NCBI GenBank assembly: GCA_009760855.2
Contig: WPIO01000001.1
Location: 22,862,001-22,926,000, forward strand
Direction of reading: 5' to 3'
DNA from: Cristatella mucedo
Taxonomy: Eukaryota; Bryozoa; Phylactolaemata; Cristatellidae
DNA length: 64,000 nucleotides
Part shown: positions 51,300 to 61,600 of the stretch, piece by piece
Position numbering within the stretch: position 1 is the first letter of the stretch
How the letters are laid out: the number at the start of each line of letters is the position of its first letter
Program-made: the position numbers and the translations under genes
Notes under the pieces: model-generated
The model's database searches: none
Seen by the model: the letters and a program-made list of their open reading frames with translations, nothing else
Told to the model about the DNA's origin: nothing

Positions 51300-52340
51300 T
51301 GATACTTGTCTCCTTTAGCATGCAGATGTTGGTAATACAAACTGTAAGGGAGTTGAATGACTTGTAAGTACTGAGCGATTAAACCATAGGTATTGGTGGT
51401 TGTTGTCAGCATAGAAATGAAGGCATATATTGTGCTTTTGGAATATAGGGAGAGTATAGGGAGAGTATAGGTTGTGAGGAGAAGTGGATCTAGAACAGAT
51501 TATTTCTCTGAGGGTATCCCATACTTCTAAAGCCCCGGGATGACCAGTGAACTTGGCATCCTTACGTTGAAATCTGCTGAGGTAGGTCCCGAACCATTGC
51601 AGTGAAGTACCAGTGACGTCCCCATGATACATGCATGATACAGATGATACATGTTCAAGGACTTGGTGATCAATGGTATCAAAAACTGGGTAGATTTGCT
51701 AGAACTTGCTGACAGGCTGCCGTAGTCCAAATTCTCGAGAAGGTCGATATACGCTTTCGGTAGCATTGACATAAAAGTGCTCACTCAATGTAGTAATTAG
51801 CTTCAAGCCCAGACTAGAACGTATGCATTTGCTAGGCTAGAGTTTGTCTGGTCTGCTGCTACTCGCTTGAGTGTATTTGATGAAATAGCAGAAGGAACAC
51901 TGGGTGAAATCTCGTTTAATTCAACTGGTATTGCTATGCTTTCCTAATGCCTCTTTGACTGATTCAATGGCAAAGCCTGGGGCTGAACAATTATTTATCA
52001 TCTTAGTTATTGCAGACAGCATCAAATCTACGCATTTCGGGAGTAGGTAGCGATTGATGGACACGTTTTGCTCTGCCAACTACATTTCGTCCATCAGCTT
52101 GTTAATGTGGCTGTTATACAGGAGCTGTATGTTCGCTAACATAGTTTTAGGCTGGCCGTAGTTTAATTTGTAGCTTGACAAATTATTGAGAAGGGTCATG
52201 AAAAATGCGAAAGTAGTCATTAAAAGTAGCTATGCACCATTTACTTGAAGTTTTTATTCTTTTCGAAGTGTGTACTGGATTGTTAGCCTGACATTTGTGT
52301 GTTCATACCTCTGGCTACCGAATTGACCAGATATTGCTGT
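51300..52340 (-). mobile_element. LINE family 1 RT and upstream region, degraded
   Basis: The minus strand encodes TSLQWFGTYLSRFQRKDAKF, YTLPIFQKHNICLHFYADNN (YADN at the active site) and an NLDYGSLSASSSKS stretch. No 3' end present. Confidence 0.65.
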
Positions 52341-52364
52341 TCACATGCTGGTGGTTAGCAGCCT

Positions 52365-52580
52365 AATAATAATAAAAATAATAAATTTGTATAGCCCCCT
52401 GAGGGAACTGAACCCCTTTTTAGGCACTTTACAGATACGGAATAGAAAGCTTTACCTGATGATTTGTGATGACATCCACAAGCACCATGTGCAGTAAGTG
52501 TAAGTGTATGTAAGCAGGGGTATGCACACGAAGGATGAATCACAAAGACCCACTAAATGCTGTCATAAACAGTTTGTGTT
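52365..52580 (-). mobile_element. LINE family 1 3' end
   Basis: AATAATAATAAAAATAATAA, CCCCTGAGGGAACTGAACCC, TTAGGCACTTTACAGATACG, then 3' UTR up to CACTAAATGCTGTCATAAAC. Confidence 0.75.
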
Positions 52581-52928
52581 TACAAAGCACAAGCTCACTT
52601 ACACATGCACTCACAAATGTCGTGAGCTCGAGCACACTCATAAGGCCTTCTATGCACACACCAAGATGAACGGTCAGCCGTGCACACTAGTTAGATGGTG
52701 AGCACGAGTTGACCGTGCAAGCACCCACAGGCACTACAGGTCGGCTGGCGCAACACTACAGGTCGGCTGCCAAGTTGGTGCACACATGATTCATCAAGAC
52801 CTGGGACGGTGGTGCGCGCCAATCACCCACATCCGCTAAGCTGCGTCAAATCCTCTGCAGGCGATGCAGCACCAGTGCATCATAGGCCGGTCTGCCATTC
52901 CGATCTGGGGTACTGAAATGCAAGGCCA

Positions 52929-53029
52929 AGGGGTAGTAGCCTGACAATCTGCTGTCCACACCCCACACTCACCCCCAGCGGGGTAGCAGCCTGACAATCT
53001 GCAGTCCACTCCCCACACTCACCCCCAGC
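52929..53029 (+). repeat. 50-bp tandem duplication
   Basis: Two units beginning GGGGTAGTAGCCTGACAATC and GGGGTAGCAGCCTGACAATC, each ending CCCCACACTCACCCCCAGC; about four differences. A shorter duplication (CACTACAGGTCGGCTG) lies at 52732-52770. Confidence 0.85.
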
Positions 53030-53499
53030 AAGCACTCCCACCAGTAACTTTCCAGAGAGCTCAGCAGTTCTGGCAGGCACCGGCTGAAGCGCTGGTGCAT
53101 AGCACGTGATGAGGTGCCAGCAATGGGTGGCATGCAGAGCATCGCTTGTAGAGCGCAAATAAAAAATCCGGTCCTTATAGATTTTCATCAGCCTTTGTTT
53201 GACAACGTAGTAGTATGTCTCGCTATTAACAAGAGTTGAACACCAGCCTTTGGTGCCGAAAGCAAATATATTAATTGCTGCCCCATTTCAACTTTCCTTA
53301 AGGTCGGCAGCAGCTGGGCTGTGGTACAGAGACGGGCACATCGACTGCTAGGCATTACTTTTATCAGTGCATAGTCATCAGCAATTACAAGAAAACATTA
53401 TGAAATCTGGGAGCAGTTGGATCAGCCTTATTATATGAAATAGATGCTTTATTGTATTCTTGTCTGTTTTTAGAATGCATTATCTATTCATTAATTATT

Positions 53500-53735
53500 G
53501 CTGTCGAGCGCTGTATATCCTGCAACTTGCTAGTGCATGTGCTCACGGGTGTGCAAGCTATCCATGTGGCCCAGAAAGGGAATGTCTTGAGCACCCTGAA
53601 AGCTCCTGTAGTAACACTGTTTTGCTGTCATATGATCTTAGTCAGCAAGCCACTGTTGACAAAAGGCACGATCTTCCAGTTACACTTAGTAGCCACAAAG
53701 TTCCTTTTGGGCTTGTTGTCTTTTATACGTTTTGA
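53500..53735 (+). other. Cys-rich open stretch, possible exon
   Basis: The frame reads LASACAHGCASYPCGPEREC, then LEHPESSC, and ends PFGLVVFYTF stop. Cys spacing resembles an extracellular domain; no family recognised. Upstream of INTS7 but with no clear splice link to it. Confidence 0.2.
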
Positions 53736-53987
53736 CGATAAAAAAATGTAAACGAGGCTGAGCTAAAAGCTGATGCTTTTAGTGCACAATAGGGAGGCAG
53801 AGATAGGTAGTTAAATATATAGAGTGCTATCATTTCATCGTATTTTTTCTTGATAAAGGTAGGATATATCCTTTTGGTCGTAGGGGTTAAATGAATCCTG
53901 TACTTTTGAGGTATAAAGCAATCATTTTAATAGCTACCCTATTCCGAATGATAATTTAAATTGAGCTAATCTTTGATTTTTTTTTAG

Positions 53988-54091
53988 CTGTATAGGAAAC
54001 ACACAGAGCTCAGTGATGTATTCATCAATGAGGTCTGCACTGTCAGCCATAGAAGGTGACCGAGATGTGTCATTGGTTGACCTTGATAAAG
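53988..54091 (+). CDS. INTS7: INTS7 first coding exon
   Basis: Bounded by a T-rich acceptor ending ttttag and donor AAAG|gtgagg. The open frame reads [20 protein letters not shown] then VDLDKG. The split Gly codon joins exon 2 in phase 1 across a 7.2-kb intron to give DKGLRS, as in vertebrate INTS7. Which ATG is used (54016 or 54028) is open. Confidence 0.8.
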
Positions 54092-55523
54092 GTGAGGTTA
54101 TTTTGTGTTGGCTGGTAATTGCGTTAACCTATTAATTTCGTGGTTGTTGCTGATGATGTTAGTGTAAAGAAATACTGCATCACATTTAACAGGAATGTTT
54201 TCCTTTACAATGTATTTAAAGTGCTTTGGAAGAGATTTAGTTCTCTGAGGATGCTCACAAAATATAACGTTATTAATATATAGTTAAAAATAAATATGTT
54301 ATATGTAGAAGCTAGTTTAGGGGTAAATCAAGAAAATACTTATAAAATGGGTCAGACAATCGAATATTTGAATACAGCACCTTTCAAAAGACAAAATGGG
54401 ATTAATGTTTTGACAACTTTCACTATAAATGAAAAAAGATTATGCAAACCATGTCTAATCTGGGTGTAAACCGGACACAGCATATCTACAAATAACAAAT
54501 TCATCGATCTCTGTATCATATGAGACTTGTATCCCAACTTGTAGACCTTGGTAGATTGAGGTACATGCATGAAGCTTGACGAGGTGCATGCTTGAGTTTT
54601 CAGTGTAGCTATTTACCTTGTAAATTCCATAACTCTGCCAATACTTGACGTATCAGTGTGAGATTTGAAATGCGAGTTCAGTTCTCCTTGTACATAAGGA
54701 TGCTAGAATTAGTTCTGATTTTGATCTGATAGGTTTTGCCATAACGTGTACATGATTTTAAGAAAATAAAGCTAGAGGACTGTTGATGACGTATAGCAAA
54801 ACCTATCTGACCGAAATCAGAAAGAAGAATAACAATGCTATAATATAGTAGTTACTAAATAAATTAATAATAATATTTAATAGTTATAATAATAATAATA
54901 ATAATAATAACAATAAGCAACTGTCAGTTTGTCAATGCCAACTGCTGCCTCCGGCACGGTAACCTTCCCATAGCATTTTCTTTTCAACAAATTTGTCTGC
55001 CAATGTATGGGCATATATAGCTGCACTACACATAGCAAGATTACGGCAGATCAGAGACATAGTTAAGAAGCAGCTCAACCTTGACAATACCTAAGACGAC
55101 CCATGATTTCTTGCTGCCTTTTTAAGAACCCCCTCCCCAAGCGGTTGTAGGCAGTAGATAGTTGGCTTACAAGCTGGTCGCGAAAAGTCCTTAATTGAAT
55201 GCAACTGTTTTTAAAGAGCAATGCTGTGACTTGGCACAAGCAGCTTGAAGTTACACTGCCATTATTATGGCACTAACAAGCTCTGATGACTTTATGATGT
55301 CAATGCTCTGATGGCTGTATGTGCATAGTGTGTAGTCGTGAACCATAGCCTCTAAATGCTGCATGCATGTCACCTGTTTAAGATCAATCTTGTGCTGTCC
55401 TATGGCAAGGATAGGCAGTTGGATGGCTCATTGACACTAACGAAAAATAAAAATTTGATTCATAAAAGTCGTACCCCAGGATTTGTTCTGTGTTTAAAAA
55501 AGCTAGAAAGCTTTAAAGCTTTT

Positions 55524-55603
<80 letters not shown>

Positions 55604-58600
55604 CACAAACACACACAAAGTTTTGGGTTGTGGCAATGCAAGTGAATGGTATTGCTCAGCTTGGTAATATTACTGATATGGAAGGCCAGAAGTAGCTCAA
55701 ACAAAAATTAATCGCCGAGAGCCGATCAATTGTCAAGGAACCGAGGAATGCAAAAACAAGCGAGGCAAACCTTATCCTCGAAGGTTTATCGAGAGGCGGC
55801 CACTCAGCAAATATTATAAGTAATAGTTGATTTAACAGCCTTTTTTGGTATAACAGCAGAAGAACCTTTTAGGCTATCGCCACCACTTGTAGCAGCAATA
55901 AAGGATCGCCCACCTCAGGATTTGAACCTATTTTCAGCTTCATGACATTGCTAAAATTCGGGCTTGTTTAGATAAGGATACCACATCTAAGTTGGTCCAT
56001 GCATTCGTGACATCCCGTCTCGACTTCTGCAACTCACTGCTCGCTGGCCTACCGGCATGTGCGATCAGGCGATTGCAGCTGGTGCAAAACTCTGCAGCTA
56101 GGCTTGTCTGTCGTGAACGACGCAGTTGCCATGTCACACCACTTCTCACCGACCTGCACTGGCTACCAGTCAAGCAACGGATTGACTTTAAGGTTTTGTC
56201 GCTCACTTTTAGGTCCCTTCATTATATGGCCCCAGCCTATCTCTCAGATATACTACCCCATCAGGCCAAGCATCGTACCACCCGCTTTTCGGAATCCAAC
56301 AGTCTACAAATACCCCGTACAAACCTCAAATCCTTTGGAGACCTTGCATTTAGTTCGTATGCTCCCAAAGCCTGGAACTCCCTCCCGACCTGCGTCAGAA
56401 CGTCCCCTGACCTGACCACATTTAAAAAGAATTTAAAAACACACCTATTTAGGACAGCATTTAGTGGGTCCCTGTGATTCGTCCTTGATGTGCTTATGCG
56501 TGCTGACACTGTGCATGCTGCCACCAACCACATTTGCATGCTGACCCTGTGCATGTCACCCCTAACCATGTTATTCATTTTTGTTTGTTTATCAAGCATG
56601 ATATTACTCACCATTCAATTGCATTTCCCTTTGCAGCAAATGTAAAGCGCCTAGAGAGAGAGATTAAGTTCTCTGAGGGCGCTTTATCAAGTGCATTATT
56701 ATTATTATGACTTTGGGACTGTGGACATAAAGAGCAACTGCTTTACGTAGTGTGCCATCACGGCTCACCAAGGTGTTAAGTGAGCAACAGGCACGAGTCC
56801 TAGGAGGGAAATAGGTTAACAGTCAGCAATTGAGACTGCCCACCCTTTCTATGGTCCTAAAGGTGCCTTGGTGAGTGAGCCTTACCTCTGAGGTGTAATC
56901 AATCAAGTTGCATTTGCAACCAATTCTTCCTCTTGGAGCAGCACAGGACCTGGACCACAGGTATCCTAATGCACCACGGCCAGGTAGCTGGCGGCCAGCT
57001 GGAACCAATTGGCATAGCTTTTGTTAGTCTAATAATAATAATAATAATAATATTGCACTTGATAAAGCGCCCTCAGAGAACTTAATCTCTTTCTAGGCGC
57101 TTTACATTTGCTGCAAAGTGATACGCAATAGAATAGTAAGTAAAATCATGCTTGAAAAACAAACAAAATGAATAACATGGTTAGGGGTTACATGCACTGG
57201 GTCAGCATGCAAATGTGGTTAGTGGCAGCATGAACAGTGTCAGCACGCATAAGCACATCGAGGACGAATCACAAGGACCCACTAAATGCTGTCCTAAATA
57301 GGTATGTTTTTAAGTTTCTTTTAAATGTGGTCAGGTCGGGGGATGTTCTGATGCAGGTCGGGAGGGAGTTCCAGGCTGTGGGAGCATACGAGCTAAATGC
57401 ACGGTCTCCAAAGGATTTAAGGTTTGTACGAGGTATTTCTAGACTGTTGGATTCCGAAAAGCGAGTGGTACGATGCTTTGCCTGATGGGGTAGTATATCT
57501 GACAGATAGGCTGGAGCCATAGAATGAAGAGACCTAAAAGTGAGTGACAAAACCTTGAAGTCAATCCATTGCTTGACTGGTAACCAGTGCAGGTCGGCGA
57601 GAAGTGGAGTAATGTGGCAACTGCGACGCTCACGACAGACAAGCCTAGCTGCAGAGTTTTGCACCAGCTGCAATCGCCTGATCGCACATGCTGGTAGGCC
57701 AGTAAGCAGTGAGTTGCAGAAGTCGAGACGAGATGTCACGAATGCATGGACCAACTTGGACGTGGTATCCTTATCTAAACAAGCCCTAATTTTAGCAATG
57801 TTATGAAGCTGAAAATAGGCTGATTTGACTGTGGAGCTGATGTGGTCGTCTAACGAGAGGTCGCTTTGGAATATGACACCTAGATTTCGAGCTGATGCAA
57901 CTGGAGATATGCTTGCAGAGCCAATTTTGAAAGTCAGCCTTTCCAATTTCTGAATAACACAAGGTTTGCCCATAACTAGTAAGTTAGTTTTATCATCGTT
58001 TAGTTTTAGAAAATTTGCTGCCATCCATGATCGGATGTCATCAATGCATGCAGCAAGTGAGTTGAGAGAATTTGAGGTGCTCGAAGGCTGGGAGGGATCA
58101 AAGCAAAGGTACAACTGAGTGTCATCCGCATAGAAGTGAAAGCCTAGATTGTGCTTGGCAATCACATCAGCGAGAGGGAGAGTATAAACGGTGAAAAGGA
58201 CCGGACCTAGCACAGAGCCCTGAGGTACTCCATATTTTAGAGGTACTTCTAGCCGATCAGGTTGGCTTGGAGGGCTCTCTGTTGAGGTGATCTTGCTGCC
58301 CAGTAGACATTGGGTCTTCGAAACAACGACCTTTATTATCGAAGCTGGCCGAACAATTCTTTGCCTCATGTGTGCTAGCGGTAATGGTTTGGTCAAGTCA
58401 CTCGCTGTGGTGAAATCTAGAAGCCCTATGATGGGATGACACAGACAGGTGATTGGGAAGACAGGCACCGCCGTGGAAGCTTTAGCTGTGAGAATGACTT
58501 TGGAGGTGGGAGTGACATTAGAGTGGTTCCCCTTAGGATGACATTTAGCCAGAGATGTTCTGGCTAGCTCGAAACATCGGTACATTGTATATAATTTTTA

Positions 58601-61600
58601 CTTGAACATTTTGGTCACTGCACCATTAGGCACACTCAAGGAACTGTTAGCTGTTCAATAGAGCACATGCTACTGTAGTTCTAATCCAGCTTTTACTGCA
58701 GACTGTCTTTTGAATTCATGCTTCGCATGAGTTGGATGACACTGGCTAGCTCGAAACATCTTTGTACTTGAACATTTTGGTCACTGCACCATTAGGCACA
58801 CTCAAGGAACTGTTAGCTGTTCAATCGAGCACATGCTACTGTAGTTCTAATCAGCTTTTACTGCAGACTGTCTTTTGAATTCATGCTTTGCATGTGTTGG
58901 ATGACACTGCTGCCCATGAGATCATGCTGCTGCCGGTGGCATCAATAATAATAATAATACTAATAATAATGAGTGCTTAGCTGAGTGTGGTCCTCAACTT
59001 GCCCAGATTCTGTGAGCCGAGTGTGGGAGAATTTGAACCGAAGAATTGCATGACTTCTTCATAACGTTCACACTGGCTACTTGAATAAATGTGCTTGGCC
59101 CTGGAGCGTACGTCTGCCCATGACTCCATATGGCCGAGGAGACTGCCGAAACCAGTCTGGTAAGTTTGTTTTAAGGAGCCGTCCATGCAGAGGTAGCGCT
59201 TACCTACGTGCTGAGCAAAGCATGCGCACATGTTCCTTAGAGCTAGCAGAGAGCTTCCAGCAATTTGAGTTAAGACGTTCAGATAAATGTGGTAATTGAC
59301 AAAGAATGGACAAGCCAAGGCGGCGTGTTAATTAATGTACCCCCCTTTGCACTATGCATTTTTTTTTAACTATGGCATGCCTAGTTAAGGTTGACGAGTA
59401 TGCAGACACTGCAGAAATATCCAGTTGGCAGTTGAGATATCTGTATGCATACAATGGTTCTGGTTGACCGTTAGGGATTATTGCTATAAAAGAACAAGGT
59501 CTGGACAGACACAAGGTTGAAAAAGGACCTCACTTTATGGGAGAATATGGCTGAAAAATTTTCGAAATTATTTGACCGCTCTGCAGTGTGCTCCATATGT
59601 AAGATTTCAAGGTACCCTTAGTTTTTGGTTTTTGCAGCATTCTCACCAAGCTACATATGATTTGGCTTATTATGTTCTGGAAATGTCATGAAAGATTGAC
59701 ATCGTAATGTAGCTACAGCCGGAAAGTTGACAACCGATTAGAAGTTGCTGAAGATCATGCACACACTCACTAGATCAGGCCTAAACTGCATATCCTGTCT
59801 TTCCGGAGAAAAAAAAGTAGCTGGCTGCAGCTAACTAAGCAAGGCAGTATATACCATGCAGTATATAATAAGGGCATGCTAGCTTAAGTCATTTCTAGTT
59901 TGCTATGCTCTGTCGACTGACCTCCGAACAGCAAAACCCAAATCTTGTTCACTGCAGCACAGTGTGTCTGTAAGAATGGTTGCTATGGAAGCTGGCTGTA
60001 TTAACTTAAGAATGAAATACTTTCTGGACGGGAAGGGGAGGCAGTTTGCAGTAAATTTACCTTGCCTTGCCGACATTTGGTCCTGGATGTCGGAAAATTT
60101 CTTGAAACTAAACGACGAAAAAACTGAACTGCTGCTTATAGGCCACCCTAAGCATGTGGCTGGATTCAAAGGCTTTGCTCTTCTAATAGGTGATGGTGTT
60201 GTGCGACCATCACCACGTGTTCGAAATTTAGGTTTCATTTTTGACAGCTGCTTAAATTTTAAAAGCTTCATTCAGAAGACTGCTTCTACAGCTAGCCATC
60301 ACGTCCGATCCCTATCTAAAATTAGGAGTTGTCTTCTACAGTGGCTTGCAAAAAATTTAACTAGCTCCTTAGTTCTGTCTCGGCTTGATTATTGTAATTC
60401 CGTTTTGACTGGGCTACCACAGAAAGCAACTAGGCCACTGCAGCTGGCTATGAGTATGGCTGCAAGGCTAGTTTTTAAGTCCCAGAGGTTTGACCCCGTG
60501 TCTCCTTTGCTAAAAGAGCTAGGATGGCTGCCGGCTGAGCAATGGATACAGAGCAAAGTTCTTATGCTGACCCACAAGGCTCACAACGGCTTGGCTCCTC
60601 CATACCAAGCTGAACGGCTGCATCAGTTCCAGCCTCCTCGTGGCCTCAGGTCCCGTAGGATAATAAATTAGCTGTTCCATTCCTGCGCTTAAAGACTGTT
60701 GGCGACAGAAGCTTTAGCTCTGCAGGTCCTAGACTGGAACTCGCTCACACAATTCTTACGCAACGACAACTACTCTCCTGCTGCCGACTATGGCTCATCC
60801 TTTTCAGCGGTCCTGAGCTGCTACTTCCATGCTGCTCACTGCCTCTACTGCTCACCTGACTGCTATGCTACCCGCTTTCTTTTTTTTTTTTGAGTGAGAT
60901 GTAGTCTATTGGCTACTGAATGCGTACCGAAAGCCTCTTAGGCTGTGAGTGGGCTATACGAAACTCTCCTGCGTAACACCCACATAGTCTTTATGGCTTT
61001 GTGGGGTTACAGACGGAGATACATGACATAGCATTGCCTTGGCGTTGGTGAATAGGGGTCAATCTGTTGCCACAGTTCGACATCTCCCCTTACGGCTCAT
61101 CTGCTAAGCATCAACAGTAGGTGGCATATTACACTGAGTGCATTGTTAGCAGCATTGTGTACAAGTGCGGGCAGGCATTATAAGCCATCTACACATTTTT
61201 GTCATGGAGTTCTGCAAAGTATGATTGCAGCTGTCGTCAGTGGCAGTCTTCATTCAGTCCCAGTGAAATTACCAGTGCTAAGAAGAACACGTGTCCTTGC
61301 ACGTTTTAGGTCTACGTTCAACCAAGAAAGGCGAGCAGATCGAAGCAGTCGTAAGCTTCCCGACCTTATTTGACAAGAATCCGTTTCCTATTATGGTCAA
61401 TTCAGGTTGCTTAAAGCTGGCTGACGCATTTGATGCTGGGTGAGTTACTTTGAACCTAACGTGCGTAAAACATTCTTTTGCATGTCATATGTCTAGAGGG
61501 ACTCCATATTTTGTCGTAGAAGCAATCCTGATGTCTTCGGTTTCAGGGATAACTTCACACGAGCAAGTATATTGACGGTGCTGGAGCAAAGCAAACGGCA

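Larger units (their letters stand above)
50676..53987. other. Divergent intergenic region galc-R / INTS7
   Basis: 3.3 kb. GC-rich just upstream of galc-R (50676-50960). LINE family 1 pieces at 51300-52340 and 52365-52580, a 50-bp tandem duplication at 52929-53029, and a Cys-rich open stretch at 53500-53735. Promoters of both genes must lie here; I see no convincing TATA box. Confidence 0.45.
54092..61309. other. INTS7 intron 1
   Basis: 7.2 kb. A LINE family 1 tail (54200-54270), an inverted repeat (54714-54821), an (AC)n array (55524-55599), a SINE-A (55824-55932), an inverted LINE pair (55933-56712 and 57025-58585), LINE 5' monomers (58555-58915) and a LINE family 2 copy (60055-61035). 58975-60050 and 61040-61305 show no gene. 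Confidence 0.6.

Noticed and set aside
59964-60054. N-terminal 30 codons of the ORF ending at 60671 as a real gene start
   Set aside because: The family 2 LINE sequence begins near 60055; the upstream codons are flanking DNA read in frame by chance.
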